This document shows positions 1-9,059 of a stretch of 64,000 nt of DNA, piece by piece (positions within the stretch are counted from its first letter, which is position 1; each line of letters starts with the position of its first letter). The position numbers were made by a program, and so were the translations under genes. This DNA comes from Alphaproteobacteria bacterium (GTDB lineage: Bacteria; Pseudomonadota; Alphaproteobacteria; Caulobacterales; Hyphomonadaceae): NCBI GenBank assembly GCA_018827375.1, contig JAHJYW010000011.1:35530-99529 (forward strand). Reading direction: 5' to 3'. Below the pieces are notes generated by a model. It saw only the letters and a program-made list of their open reading frames with translations, did no database searches and was not told where the DNA came from.

Positions 1-1
1 C

Positions 2-1045
2 CACGTGAACCAGAAGCGGGGCCTCCGCTGGTCCGCCGCCCGCGGCTTCCTCCGCCCGGCCCGCAAGTGTCCGAACCTCCGCGTCGAGACCGGCTGCCTC
101 GCCGACCGCCTCGTCATGGATGGCACCCGCGCCGTCGGTATCGAATATGTCCAGAACGGTGCCCGCCATACCGCCCGCTGCCGCGCCGAAGTCATCCTCT
201 CCGCCGGTGCCATTGGCTCGGTCCAGATACTCCAGCGCTCCGGCATCGGCCCCGGCGCTGCGCTCCAGTGCGCCGGCATTGAAACCCAGGTCGACCGCCC
301 CGGCGTGGGCCGCAACCTGCAGGACCACCTGCAGCAGCGCGCCATCTACGCCGTCACCGGCGCCCGCACGCTCAACGAGACCTATCACTCCCTGCCCCGC
401 CGCGCCCTGATGGGTCTCGACTATGCCCTGCGCCAGCGCGGCCCGCTCACCATGGCCCCGTCCCAGCTCGGCATCTTCACACGGTCTGACGCCTCACAGG
501 CCCGCGCCAATCTCGAATTCCACGTCCAGCCCCTCTCGCTCGACAAGTTCGGCTCGCCGCTCCACCGCACACCCGCCATCACGGTCAGCGCCTGCAACCT
601 GCGCCCCACCTCGCGCGGCGAAGTCCGCGTCCCCTCCGCCGATCCCTACGCCAAGCCCGTCATCGCCCCGAACTACCTCGCGACAGAAGACGACCGCCGC
701 GTCGCCGCCGACGCCATCCGTGTCACTCGCCGCCTCATGTCCCAAGCCTCACTCGCGCCCTACGGCCCCGCCGAAATCCTGCCCGGCCCCTCCGTCGGCG
801 ATGACGACGCCGCCCTCGCCCGCGCCGCTGGCGACATCGGTACCACCATCTTCCACCCCGTCGGCACCGCCCGCATGGGCCGCACGGACGACCCGCTCGC
901 GGTCACAGACAGCGCCCTGCGCGTCATCGGCACCACGGGCCTGCGCGTCATCGACGCCTCGGTCATGCCCACCATCACCTCCGGCAACACGAACACGCCC
1001 ACCATCATGATCGCCGACAAGGTCTCACGGCAGATGGCCAGCTGA
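2..1045 (+). CDS. GMC-family oxidoreductase (choline dehydrogenase-like), 5' end cut by window
   Basis: C-terminal two thirds of an FAD-dependent glucose-methanol-choline oxidoreductase, which oxidises an alcohol group. The frame is open to the left edge, so the N-terminal FAD dinucleotide fold lies outside the window; about 347 of a usual 530-550 residues are visible. Seen: the GMC signature region ILSAGAIGSVQILQRSGIG, the VGRNLQDHLQ substrate-domain motif, the active-site HPVGTARMG block and the C-terminal SGNTNTPTIMIADK block. The GTG at position 5 is an internal valine, not a start. The substrate (choline, another alcohol, or a side chain) cannot be told from this part. Confidence 0.9.
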   Translation, partial: HVNQKRGLRWSAARGFLRPARKCPNLRVETGCLADRLVMDGTRAVGIEYVQNGARHTARCRAEVILSAGAIGSVQILQRSGIGPGAALQCAGIETQVDRPGVGRNLQDHLQQRAIYAVTGARTLNETYHSLPRRALMGLDYALRQRGPLTMAPSQLGIFTRSDASQARANLEFHVQPLSLDKFGSPLHRTPAITVSACNLRPTSRGEVRVPSADPYAKPVIAPNYLATEDDRRVAADAIRVTRRLMSQASLAPYGPAEILPGPSVGDDDAALARAAGDIGTTIFHPVGTARMGRTDDPLAVTDSALRVIGTTGLRVIDASVMPTITSGNTNTPTIMIADKVSRQMAS

Positions 1046-1138
1046 TTGTCCTAACGGCAGGGTGGCGACACCGCTGCGATCCGCCTAAACAGGCGGCAGA
1101 AAAGGCGCCCGGCGCCAAACAGATAAGGGAGTTTTCAG

Positions 1139-1816
1139 ATGGAATTCGATGACGTGATCATGGGCCGGCGCAGCATTCGCGGCTACCAGAAGAAACCTGT
1201 CCCTAAGGCCCTGATCCGCGAGATCCTGCAGCTCGCCATGCGCGCGCCCACCTCGCTGAACACCCAGCCTTGGAACTTCTACGTCGTCGCCGGTGAAGTC
1301 CTCGACAAGATCCGCGCAGGCAATGTCGAACGCAACCTCGCCGGCGTGCCGCACAGCCGCGAATTCCGCCTCGGGCCAGAGTATGCCGGCGCCCACCGCG
1401 AACGCCAGATCGGCATTGCCATCCAGCTCTTTGAAGCCATGGGCATCGAGCGCCACGACAAGGAAGCCCGTCAGGACTGGATCCTGCGAGGCTTCCGCCA
1501 GTTCGACGCGCCAGTCTCGATCGTCATCACCTATGACAAATCCATTCAGGGCAGCGACATCGCCCCCTTCGATTGCGGCGGCGTGGTCAACTGCCTCGTC
1601 AACGCGGCATGGTCCAAGGGCCTCGGCTGCGTGATCAACTCACAGGGCATCATGCAGAGCCCCGTCGTGCGCGAACATGCCGGCATCCCGGACGACCAAG
1701 TCATCCAGACCTGCGTCGCCATGGGCTGGCCCGACGACAGCTTCCCCGCCAACGCAGTCGTCTCCACCCGCAAGTCAGTGGACGAAGCCGCCGTGTTCAG
1801 AGGCTTTGACGACTAG
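1139..1816 (+). CDS. Nitroreductase family protein
   Basis: FMN-dependent NAD(P)H oxidoreductase of the nitroreductase fold, 225 residues, the normal family length. The N-terminus carries the family hallmark RRSIRGY (residues 10-16) followed by APTSLNTQPW, which contacts FMN. The C-terminal half has GLGCVINSQG and the MGWPDDSFP motif typical of this fold. A Shine-Dalgarno-like AAGGGAG lies about 6 nt before the ATG. Natural substrates of such enzymes are seldom predictable (nitroaromatics, quinones, flavin). It follows the GMC gene by 93 nt and may have its own promoter. Confidence 0.9.
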   Translation: MEFDDVIMGRRSIRGYQKKPVPKALIREILQLAMRAPTSLNTQPWNFYVVAGEVLDKIRAGNVERNLAGVPHSREFRLGPEYAGAHRERQIGIAIQLFEAMGIERHDKEARQDWILRGFRQFDAPVSIVITYDKSIQGSDIAPFDCGGVVNCLVNAAWSKGLGCVINSQGIMQSPVVREHAGIPDDQVIQTCVAMGWPDDSFPANAVVSTRKSVDEAAVFRGFDD

Positions 1817-1898
1817 GAACATATCGTCCGTCAGGGAATTTAAGTTCTCGCCATGAACCTGATTGCATATCGCCCGCAATTCGTTTTATGAGGCAAAC

Positions 1899-2384
1899 AT
1901 GGCGCAACTCCTCATCGTCTGGCACTCACGCACCGGCGGCACGCTGCAGATGGCAGAAGCCGCAGCCGAAGCCGCGCGCGCTGAAACGGAGACCGTTCTA
2001 AAGCGGGCCGAGGACACGACCCCGTTCGACATGTTCGCCGCCAGCGGCTTCCTTTTCGCGGCGCCGGAAAACCTCGCAGGACTCTCCGGCGAGATGAAGG
2101 AATTCTTCGACCGCTGCTATTATCCCATGCTCGGCCAGGTCGAGGGCCGCCCCTATGCACAGATGGTCTGCGCGGGTTCCGACGGCGAGAACGCTGCGCG
2201 CCAGATCCGCCGCATCGCGATGGGCTGGCGCCTGAAGGAAGCCCAGCCGCCCATCATCGTCTGCACGAATACAAAGACGCAGGAAGACATCCTCGCCCAA
2301 AAGACCATTGCGGAAGGAAGCCTCACGCGCTGCGCAAATCTCGGCCAGGCGCTTGGCGCCGGCCTGGCCATGGGCGCGTTCTAG
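1899..2384 (+). CDS. Flavodoxin-like / NAD(P)H reductase family protein
   Basis: 161-residue protein of the flavodoxin fold. It begins MAQLLIVWHSRTGGT, the beta-strand and FMN phosphate-binding loop of flavodoxins, and has an FAAPENLAGLSGEMKEFFDR segment like that of flavin-binding NAD(P)H reductases. The frame is open from a TTG at 1863, but the ATG at 1899 is preceded by GAGG and starts exactly at the first beta strand, so I use it. Its stop codon overlaps that of the convergent GNAT gene in a shared CTAG. The redox partner is unknown. Confidence 0.8.
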   Translation: MAQLLIVWHSRTGGTLQMAEAAAEAARAETETVLKRAEDTTPFDMFAASGFLFAAPENLAGLSGEMKEFFDRCYYPMLGQVEGRPYAQMVCAGSDGENAARQIRRIAMGWRLKEAQPPIIVCTNTKTQEDILAQKTIAEGSLTRCANLGQALGAGLAMGAF

Positions 2385-2944
2385 AGCGCCTTGCGCATGT
2401 GGATAATGGTGTTCGGCTTGCCATTTGCGGCTGTCATGTCTTCGCGTTTGAACGCGACATAGCCGCGCGCGAGATAAAGCGGATAGCCCGGAACAGTTGA
2501 GCCGAGTTCGATCGTCTTGAACCCCGCCGCCCGCGCCGCGCCCTCGCCAAGGTCCAGCAGCAGCGAGCCGATGCCCCGCCGCGTCCAGTCCGGGTGGGTG
2601 TACATGGCGCGAATACGCGCCGCATGGATCGCCGGATCGGCCAGCGAGTCGTCTCGGCCCGCCGTCTGGTCGCCGCCATAAAGCGTGCGCCGTTTGCCCC
2701 AGCCACCACACGCCGCCATCACGGTCTCGCCGTCCACATCGGTCTCGATCACGAAATAGGTGCCGTCATTGATCAGCGAGCGGTCGAGGCCCATCGACTC
2801 CTGCGCCGCAATGATTTCCTCAGCCGACAGGAACGCCTTCATGTTCTCGGCGATAGAGGCCTTCATCAGGTTCACTATGGCGGGAATATCGGCCTCAGTC
2901 GCGACGCGGTGACGGAACGTAATAGGCTCGCTCATGTCTGGCAT
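2381..2944 (-). CDS. GNAT family N-acetyltransferase
   Basis: Acetyl-CoA-dependent acyltransferase of about 185 residues. The central motif A is visible as YTHPDWTRRGIGSLLLDLGE: a beta strand followed by the R/Q-x-x-G-x-G pyrophosphate loop. The conserved YLARGY near the C-terminus is the usual GNAT motif B tyrosine. Two in-frame ATGs lie at 2944 and 2935; neither has a clear ribosome site, and the second (MSEP) matches the usual family start. It is convergent with the flavodoxin-like gene and shares CTAG with its stop. The substrate is not predictable. Confidence 0.88.
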   Translation of the reverse strand: MPDMSEPITFRHRVATEADIPAIVNLMKASIAENMKAFLSAEEIIAAQESMGLDRSLINDGTYFVIETDVDGETVMAACGGWGKRRTLYGGDQTAGRDDSLADPAIHAARIRAMYTHPDWTRRGIGSLLLDLGEGAARAAGFKTIELGSTVPGYPLYLARGYVAFKREDMTAANGKPNTIIHMRKAL

Positions 2945-2994
2945 GTTCCACTGGCTGGTTCAGGCCTGTCTTCCAACATCAAACGCGGCGCGTC

Positions 2995-3026
2995 CATGCC
3001 GCGCGCGCAAACCAAGGCGCGGCATG
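2995..3026. repeat. Perfect 10-bp inverted repeat between DUF1801 and GNAT genes
   Basis: CATGCCGCGC and GCGCGGCATG are separated by 12 bases. The repeat lies after the stop of the DUF1801 gene and before the start of the GNAT gene, both on the minus strand. It could fold as an RNA hairpin in either transcript, but no T-run follows on either side, so it is not a canonical intrinsic terminator. Confidence 0.55.
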
Positions 3027-3066
3027 ACGACATGCTGAATTGGCAGGCAGGTGCCTGCCCCCAGCC

Positions 3067-3501
3067 TCAGGTCTCGCTGGTCGTGAAGTTCTTCTCGGTC
3101 GACGCCATGCCGAGGCATACCAGTTCTTCCAGCGCGGCAAGGTTCATATCCTTCAGCGCCTTGATAAAGATGCAGGACTTGCCCTTCTCATGCTTGCCCA
3201 GAATTTCCAGCGGCGCCGTGAATTCTTCAAAGTCCGGCGAGAGGTACACAATGATGTGCTTCTTCGCGGGCTCGAAGCCGGAAATCATGAACTCGCTGCT
3301 GCGTCCGCCATCAGTCGTGTAGGCGTAGCGCCCATAGCCGACCTTGTGCGTGCCCCAGATCATTGCAGGAAGATCCGTGACGCGGGCGAAAAGCGCCAGC
3401 AGGCTTTCCGATTCCGCCTTGCGTTGCGGGTCTTCGAGATTGGAAATATAGCGTTCGACACGGGATTTGGAGGCAGCGGCAACGGGTTCTACTACGGTCA
3501 T
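3067..3501 (-). CDS. DUF1801 domain protein
   Basis: 144-residue cytoplasmic protein of the DUF1801 family (YdhG-like). Family features seen are the MIWGTHKVGYGRYAY segment, where family members have an aromatic-rich strand, GFEPAKKHIIVYLSPDF, and the lysine-rich GKHEKGKSCIFIKALKDMN towards the C-terminus. Biochemical function is not established for the family. It lies 81 nt downstream of the DUF389 gene on the same strand and may be transcribed with it. Confidence 0.8.
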   Translation of the reverse strand: MTVVEPVAAASKSRVERYISNLEDPQRKAESESLLALFARVTDLPAMIWGTHKVGYGRYAYTTDGGRSSEFMISGFEPAKKHIIVYLSPDFEEFTAPLEILGKHEKGKSCIFIKALKDMNLAALEELVCLGMASTEKNFTTSET

Positions 3502-3582
3502 GGGAGGGTGACACAGTCCTTTGAAGTGGAAGTTTGTGTTACCTTACAGCCACAGGGCCAAAAAGTCCAAAATATCCTGCAC

Positions 3583-4584
3583 TTAGCCGATATCGACCTT
3601 CGCCCCGAGGTCCAGCAGCACGATCAGCGTCGCCGCGACGATCAGGAAAAAGGCTGAAAGCGCGGCATTGATCCACACCGCCCATGTCGCGTTTTTCTGC
3701 TCGATCCACTTGCGTGGCCGTATCTTGCGCAACCGGAACACGATCAGCGCCGACAGCACCAGGCTCGCCACGTTCAGCGCCAGCAGCAGGGCGGCCCGCA
3801 AGGCGAGGTCATATTCGCCGCCGCCTGCAAACAGGCCCAGCGCCGCGCCTGGCGGCAGCAGCGCCGCGGCGACCATCACGCCTACCAGCGCCTCGGCTTG
3901 CCCGCGTGTCAGCGACAGTGCCGCAGCGCCGCCCGCCGCCATGGCCAGCGCCAGCCCGTCAACGCGCACTTCGGCTCGCGACATCAGTTCGTCGCTCTGC
4001 AGGTTCAGTGGCAACATGAAAGAGATCGCGAAAGAGACTGCCAGCGCCGTCGCAATGCCCACGGTCAGCGTCGCGCCGCCCCGCTTCAACAGGTCAAAAT
4101 CGCCCAGCGCCGCGCCCATCGAAAAGCCGAGGATCGGGCCGAGCAGTGGCGCAATCACCATCGCGCCGATCACGGCTGCGATGCCGTCAGAGTTCAGGCC
4201 GATCGCCGCCACGATGGTCGACAGGATAACCATGATGACGAAATTCCGGTCCAGCCGGGCGCCATTTGAAATGTCAGAGAACAATTCCTCGCGGGTCGCC
4301 TGGTCAGCATTAGCGGCCTTCTCGCCCTTGATCTCTTCCAGCTTCGGCGCCGTTGCCTCAATGGGCAGCACCATAACCCGCCAGTCGGTCCGCCCCTCCA
4401 GCGCCATCTGTATATTGTCCATCAGCGTCTGGTTGGTACCGTCGCGCATGAACACGGAAATCATGCACCGGTCCTTTTGCTCGGTTTCCATGATCACATA
4501 GTCGATCGGGTCAGCTGCCTTGATGGCGCTAATCACCGTGTCGCAGGCTGCATCCTTCGAGAGGTGAATATCGAGACGCCGCAC
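3583..4584 (-). CDS. DUF389 / TIGR00341 family membrane protein
   Basis: 333-residue inner-membrane protein. Residues 1-85 form a soluble alpha/beta domain (MRRLDIHLSK onward). From about residue 110 there is a run of hydrophobic helices including IGLNSDGIAAVIGAMVIAPLLGPI, the most conserved part of DUF389, then ALTRG-like and AALLPPGAALG motifs. The family has no established biochemical role; transport has been proposed. It ends one short gap before DUF1801 and begins 4 nt after the stop of the upstream dehydrogenase, so it is probably the second gene of an operon read leftward. Confidence 0.85.
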   Translation of the reverse strand: MRRLDIHLSKDAACDTVISAIKAADPIDYVIMETEQKDRCMISVFMRDGTNQTLMDNIQMALEGRTDWRVMVLPIEATAPKLEEIKGEKAANADQATREELFSDISNGARLDRNFVIMVILSTIVAAIGLNSDGIAAVIGAMVIAPLLGPILGFSMGAALGDFDLLKRGGATLTVGIATALAVSFAISFMLPLNLQSDELMSRAEVRVDGLALAMAAGGAAALSLTRGQAEALVGVMVAAALLPPGAALGLFAGGGEYDLALRAALLLALNVASLVLSALIVFRLRKIRPRKWIEQKNATWAVWINAALSAFFLIVAATLIVLLDLGAKVDIG

Positions 4585-4588
4585 GCGC

Positions 4589-5452
4589 CTACGCGTCCCG
4601 TGTCAGGCGGGCGATCAGGCTGCTCGTATCCCAGCGTGCACCGCCCATGGACTGCACGTCGGCATAATACTGGTCCACCGTCGCCGTGGTCGGCAGGCTC
4701 GCGCCATTCTCGCGGGCCGCTTCCAGCGTGATGCGCAGGTCCTTGCGCATCCAATCGACGGCGAAGCCATGATCGAAATGGCCCTCGACCATTGTCTTCC
4801 AGCGGTTTTCCATCTGCCAGCTCTGGGCTGCGCCACCGCTGATCGCCTCGATCACCTTGGCCGCATCCAGCCCGGCCTTCTCGGCAAAGTGCAGCCCTTC
4901 AGCGAGGCCCTGCACGATGCCCGCGATACATATCTGGTTGACCGACTTGGCGAGCTGCCCCGCGCCGCTTTCCCCGATCAGCGTCATCTTCTTGCCGAAC
5001 GCCGCCATCACCGGCTCGGCTGCCGCAAAGGCACTTTCCTCGCCGCCGCACATGATGGTCAGCTTGCCATTGATCGCGCCCGCTTCACCGCCCGAGATCG
5101 GCGCATCGATGAAGTGTGCGCCCTTGGCCTTGCAGCGTTCATGCAGTTCCCGCGCGAGCCCCGCTGAAGCGGTCGTATGATCAACCACGATCATGCCCGC
5201 GCCGAGGCTCGGCTCCAGCGCATCGAACACGGTGCGCACGTCTGGATCGTCGCCAAGGCAGAGGAACACGAACTCCGCGCCGAAAGCCGCCGTTGCCGGG
5301 TCTTTCGCCACTTCGCCCTTGTGATCCTTCTTCCACTTGGCGGCCTTGGCGCCTGTCCGGTTCCACACGCTGACCTGATGGCCCGCACGGGCAAGGTGGC
5401 CCGCCATGTGAAAGCCCATCACGCCCAGTCCAAGAAATGCCGTCCGCGCCAT
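4589..5452 (-). CDS. NAD(P)-dependent beta-hydroxyacid dehydrogenase family protein
   Basis: 287-residue oxidoreductase of the 3-hydroxyisobutyrate dehydrogenase / 6-phosphogluconate dehydrogenase family. The Rossmann motif GLGVMGFHMAGHLARAGH is at residues 7-24. The substrate signature DAPISGGEAGA and the catalytic-lysine helix GQLAKSVNQI follow in order. Length fits the family. AGGAG lies 8 nt before the ATG. It heads a run with the DUF389 gene (4-nt gap). The exact acid (3-hydroxyisobutyrate, tartronate semialdehyde, gamma-hydroxybutyrate or a detoxified aldehyde) is not determinable. Confidence 0.88.
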   Translation of the reverse strand: MARTAFLGLGVMGFHMAGHLARAGHQVSVWNRTGAKAAKWKKDHKGEVAKDPATAAFGAEFVFLCLGDDPDVRTVFDALEPSLGAGMIVVDHTTASAGLARELHERCKAKGAHFIDAPISGGEAGAINGKLTIMCGGEESAFAAAEPVMAAFGKKMTLIGESGAGQLAKSVNQICIAGIVQGLAEGLHFAEKAGLDAAKVIEAISGGAAQSWQMENRWKTMVEGHFDHGFAVDWMRKDLRITLEAARENGASLPTTATVDQYYADVQSMGGARWDTSSLIARLTRDA

Positions 5453-5667
5453 TCATGAGTCTCCTGTGTCTTTGTCATCAGTGACGCCTAAGCCGAATGA
5501 CATCAAGGCGTTCTGCGTGAGCCGGCTGACCAGCGCAACATTACAGATGCCAATGTGTCCCTGAATTCGTTGAAATTTCATCGAAATCCACCGCTGCAGC
5601 TAGACCTGACCTTCACCAAGCCCTGCTATGACTGTGAGTGTTGATCAGAAGGATCGGTTTCGAGCGC

Positions 5668-6351
5668 ATGGCGACTGCCACTCACTCTCGGCGATATGCG
5701 GGCAGAATGCCCGTCGCGCCCGCCCGTAAAACGGGCACATGGAAGATGGCCTATGCCGACTTCCTGACCGCGCTCATGGCCTTCTTCCTGATCATGTGGC
5801 TGGTCAGCGGCGTGTCCGCTGATGACCGTGCAGAGATTGCCGCCACTTTCCACAACAAGGCTGCCACTAGCCAGACGATAATGGCTGTCCTGCCCGATTC
5901 CACGGCCGGCCAGCTTGTCACCGCCCTCACCACCCAATCCGGCCTCGCCAATGCCGGTGACAATGTCATCCTCACCCGTGAGGCCGATGGCGTGCGGATC
6001 GATCTTGTCGACAGCGCCAGCCGTCCCCTGTTCGATTCGGGCAGCGGCGCCTTCACAGCCGAGGGCCTCGCGTTGGCTGAAGCCACAGGACAGGCGCTTT
6101 CACCGTTTTCCCAAACCATCTCCATCGAAGCGCATACAGATGCCTTCGGCGCCGCAGGCAATGCCTACTCAAACTGGGAACTCTCGGCAGACCGGGCCAA
6201 CGAGGCACGCCGCGCCCTGATTATGGCTGGCCTGGACGCCTCGCGCATCCGTGCCGTTACCGGCCTCGCCGATACGCGCCCCCTTGATGCGGGTCAGCCG
6301 CACTTGTCAGCGAACCGCCGGGTCAGCATATTGGTTCACACAAACGACTGA
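5668..6351 (+). CDS. MotB-like stator protein with OmpA peptidoglycan-binding domain
   Basis: Inner-membrane protein with one N-terminal helix and a periplasmic OmpA-type domain. The sequence TWKMAYADFLTALMAFFLIMW (first 20 residues of the block from residue 24) matches the MotB plug/TM segment, including the proton-conducting aspartate (Asp31). Residues about 100-225 hold the OmpA fold: IEAHTDAFG, then NWELSADRANEARRALI. At 227 residues it is short for MotB (about 260-310), with a reduced linker. ATG 5668 is used; the frame is open 30 nt upstream. No motA lies beside it, which is normal where motA and motB are unlinked, but a non-flagellar ExbD/TolR-like role is possible. Confidence 0.75.
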   Translation: MATATHSRRYAGRMPVAPARKTGTWKMAYADFLTALMAFFLIMWLVSGVSADDRAEIAATFHNKAATSQTIMAVLPDSTAGQLVTALTTQSGLANAGDNVILTREADGVRIDLVDSASRPLFDSGSGAFTAEGLALAEATGQALSPFSQTISIEAHTDAFGAAGNAYSNWELSADRANEARRALIMAGLDASRIRAVTGLADTRPLDAGQPHLSANRRVSILVHTND

Positions 6352-6395
6352 TAACCTGTAGAGGGATCAGGACGGACGGATGAACCGGAGCCTTG

Positions 6396-8240
6396 ATGAT
6401 CGCTGATTTCCTGGCCCACTGGCCCATGTGGGCAAGCCTCGCGGTTATTGTTGCTGCAATTGGTTTCTACATGTCGGACCGCTGGCCGATGGAGCTTGTC
6501 TCTGTTGGCGTCATTGCGGCTTTGCTTCTGCTGTTCACCATTCCCGGCGCCTATGGGGCCGACGGCACGCCCGTCAGCGCAGCCGAGCTGCTCTCCGGTT
6601 TCGGCAATCCGGCCCTGATCACGATCATGGCGTTGCTGGTCGTTGGACAGGGCCTGTTCCAGACCGGCGCGCTGGATGGCCCGACCAAGGCGCTTGTCGG
6701 CGGCTACGAGAAACGCCCTGTCACCACACTGGTCCTCGCCTTTCTCGCGGTCTTCGTGACCAGCGCCTTCGTCAACAATACGCCCATCGTCATCATGTTC
6801 CTGCCGGTGATGAGCGCCATCGCCAAGCGGATGAACGCCTCGCAGTCCAAGCTGATGATGCCGCTGAGCTTCGCGTCCATCTTCGCGGGCATGACGACGC
6901 TGATCGGCACCTCGACCAACCTGCTCGCTGCCGAAGCCTTTCAGCGCATCGACGGGCGCACACTCGGCTTCTTCGACCAGACACCGATGGGCCTGATCCT
7001 CGCCGGCACCGGCCTTGTCTACATCGCGATCTTCTCGAAATTCCTGCTGCCCAACCGCCGCGGCCTCAGCGACGAGCTGGCCCAGCCCTCCGGCAAGCAG
7101 TTCGTCGCGCAGATCGAGGTCACGTTCGGCCACTTCCTGAAGGGCAAGAAGCCCGTCGCGGGCATGTTCGCAGACCTGCCCGACATGACCGTCCGCATGA
7201 TCCAGCGCGGCGAGCGCGCCTTCCTGCCGCCCTATGAGGACATTACCCTCCAGCCGGGCGACCTTGTCATTGTCGCCGCCACCCGCGCCGCCCTGCAGAA
7301 CGTCCTCTCCCGCCAGCCGGACTTTCTCCAGCAGGTATGGGAATCGGCCGGCGGCGACCTTGAAGAGAACAGCCGCTCCGGCGCGCTGGCCCTGACAGAG
7401 GCCGTCATTGCGCCCGGCTCGCGCATGGTCGGCCGCACGGTCGAGATGCTCGGTTTCCGCCGCCTCACCCGCGCCGTCACCCTCGGCATCCAGCGCCGCA
7501 GCCGGATGATTCGCACAAAGCTCGGCGAAATCCGCCTCGAATCCGGCGACACGCTGCTCCTCTGCGGCCCGGTCGACGCGTTTGTCGACCTGCGCTCCAG
7601 CCGTGACATCATCCTGCTTGAATGGTCCCAGACCGAAATCCCGCTGACCACGCGCGCCGTCGCCGCCCGCGTGATCGCCCTCGCCATGGTCGGCCTCGCC
7701 GCAACCGGGCTTGTCTCAATTCTGCACGCCTCGGTGCTGGCCGCTGTGGCCATGCTTGTTGTCGGCTGCGTGAATACGCGCCAGGCCAGCCGTTCGCTCG
7801 ACCTGCGCATTTTCCTCGTCATCGGCGCCGCTCTCGCCATGGGCATGGCGCTGGAGAAAACCGGCGCAGCTGCTGCGATTGCGCATGCTGTGGTGAATTA
7901 TGCAGCGCCCTATGGCACGCTTGCTGTGCTGTCGGCCCTGTTCATCAGCGTGGCCATCCTGACCAACCTGCTGACCAATGCCGCCACTGCCATCCTGTTC
8001 TCGCCCATTGCCCTTTCGGCGGCCACGGAACTCGGCGTCTCCGACCCGCTGCCCTTCCTGCTGGCGGTCATTTACGGCGCCAATTGCAGCTTCGCGACGC
8101 CCTTTGCCTACCAGACAAACATGCTCGTAATGGGCCCGGGACACTACAAGTTCGGCGATTTCATGAAATTTGGCGTGCCGCTCGTTTTATTGCTTTGGTG
8201 TGTCTTTACGCTGTTCGCCCCTTGGCGGTTCGATCTGTAA
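6396..8240 (+). CDS. SLC13/DASS-type anion transporter with two central RCK_C domains
   Basis: 614-residue inner-membrane carrier of the SLC13 (divalent anion:Na+ symporter) type. Two transmembrane halves flank a soluble middle with two TrkA-C/RCK_C regulatory domains, each ending in a typical block (LQPGDLVIVAATRAAL about 285-300; LESGDTLLLCGPVDAF about 385-400). The transporter repeats are visible as NNTPIVIMFLP with GTSTNLLAA in the first half and TNLLTNAATAILFSP with YGANCSFATPF in the second. GGAG lies 5 nt before the ATG at 6396. Family members carry sulfate, phosphate or dicarboxylates; the substrate here is unknown. Confidence 0.88.
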   Translation: MIADFLAHWPMWASLAVIVAAIGFYMSDRWPMELVSVGVIAALLLLFTIPGAYGADGTPVSAAELLSGFGNPALITIMALLVVGQGLFQTGALDGPTKALVGGYEKRPVTTLVLAFLAVFVTSAFVNNTPIVIMFLPVMSAIAKRMNASQSKLMMPLSFASIFAGMTTLIGTSTNLLAAEAFQRIDGRTLGFFDQTPMGLILAGTGLVYIAIFSKFLLPNRRGLSDELAQPSGKQFVAQIEVTFGHFLKGKKPVAGMFADLPDMTVRMIQRGERAFLPPYEDITLQPGDLVIVAATRAALQNVLSRQPDFLQQVWESAGGDLEENSRSGALALTEAVIAPGSRMVGRTVEMLGFRRLTRAVTLGIQRRSRMIRTKLGEIRLESGDTLLLCGPVDAFVDLRSSRDIILLEWSQTEIPLTTRAVAARVIALAMVGLAATGLVSILHASVLAAVAMLVVGCVNTRQASRSLDLRIFLVIGAALAMGMALEKTGAAAAIAHAVVNYAAPYGTLAVLSALFISVAILTNLLTNAATAILFSPIALSAATELGVSDPLPFLLAVIYGANCSFATPFAYQTNMLVMGPGHYKFGDFMKFGVPLVLLLWCVFTLFAPWRFDL

Positions 8241-8257
8241 GTGTATCGTCGCAAATC

Positions 8258-9016
8258 ATGAAGTTCATGGACTCCCAGATACTGCCTGCAGGGCTCGAAA
8301 GGTCGCTCCGTTTCTACGTGACGAACCCCAGCCCGTGCCCCTATCTGCCGGGCATGCGCGAGCGCAAGGCGTTCACCAATCTCTCGGTTCCGGACGCCGA
8401 TTCCATCCACAATTCGCTCAGCCAGGCCGGTTTCCGCCGCAGCCAGACGATCGCCTACCGGCCCGCCTGCCCGCGCTGCAATGCCTGCCGCAGCGTGCGC
8501 GTGCCGACGCGCGAGTTCGTCCAGTCCCGCAATGACCGCCGCGCCATTGCCCGCAATGCCGGCCTAATCCGCACGCCGGTAAAGGCCGAAGCGACGCGCG
8601 AACAGTTCCGCCTGCTCAAGACCTACGTCCAGACCCGCCACGACAAGGGCGGCATGTCCGAGATGACCTATCGCGACTATGCCACCATGGTCGGCGGCAG
8701 CCCGGTGCAGAGCCTGATCTTCGAATATCGCGACGGCCCGGACGAAGACTCGCCCCTCGTGGCCGTCTCGATCACCGATGTCCTGCGCGACGGTTTCTCG
8801 ATGGTCTACACCTTCTTCGATCCCGAACAGGAATCGCGCGGCCTCGGCCATTACATGATCCTCGACCATATCCAGCATGCCCAGGACCGGGGCCTGCCGC
8901 ACGTCTATCTGGGCTATTGGGTCAAAGGCAGTCCGAAAATGGACTATAAGCGCCGCTACAAGCCTCTCGAAGTGCTGGACGGCGACCAGTGGCGGACGCT
9001 AAGAGACGACGAGTAA
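8258..9016 (+). CDS. bpt: Aspartate/glutamate leucyltransferase (Bpt), N-degron pathway
   Basis: 252-residue cytoplasmic transferase that moves Leu from leucyl-tRNA to proteins with N-terminal Asp or Glu, marking them for ClpS/ClpAP. The N-terminal ATE domain has CPYLPGMRERKAF and the cysteine-rich YRPACPRCNACRSVRVP. The C-terminal domain has SRGLGHYMILDHI and the strongly conserved VYLGYWVKGSPKMDYK. The reading frame is open far upstream inside the SLC13 gene, but the ATG at 8258 gives the standard family length; an alternative is ATG 8267. It starts 17 nt after the carrier gene. Confidence 0.9.
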   Translation: MKFMDSQILPAGLERSLRFYVTNPSPCPYLPGMRERKAFTNLSVPDADSIHNSLSQAGFRRSQTIAYRPACPRCNACRSVRVPTREFVQSRNDRRAIARNAGLIRTPVKAEATREQFRLLKTYVQTRHDKGGMSEMTYRDYATMVGGSPVQSLIFEYRDGPDEDSPLVAVSITDVLRDGFSMVYTFFDPEQESRGLGHYMILDHIQHAQDRGLPHVYLGYWVKGSPKMDYKRRYKPLEVLDGDQWRTLRDDE

Positions 9017-9059
9017 ACCCTGACGGAGCGCAGGGCGGGGCTCTCTGGGAGGACATGTC

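Noticed and set aside
7622..8257. N-terminal extension of the leucyltransferase frame
   Set aside because: The extension overlaps the SLC13 gene and encodes no known domain; the ATG at 8258 gives the family length.
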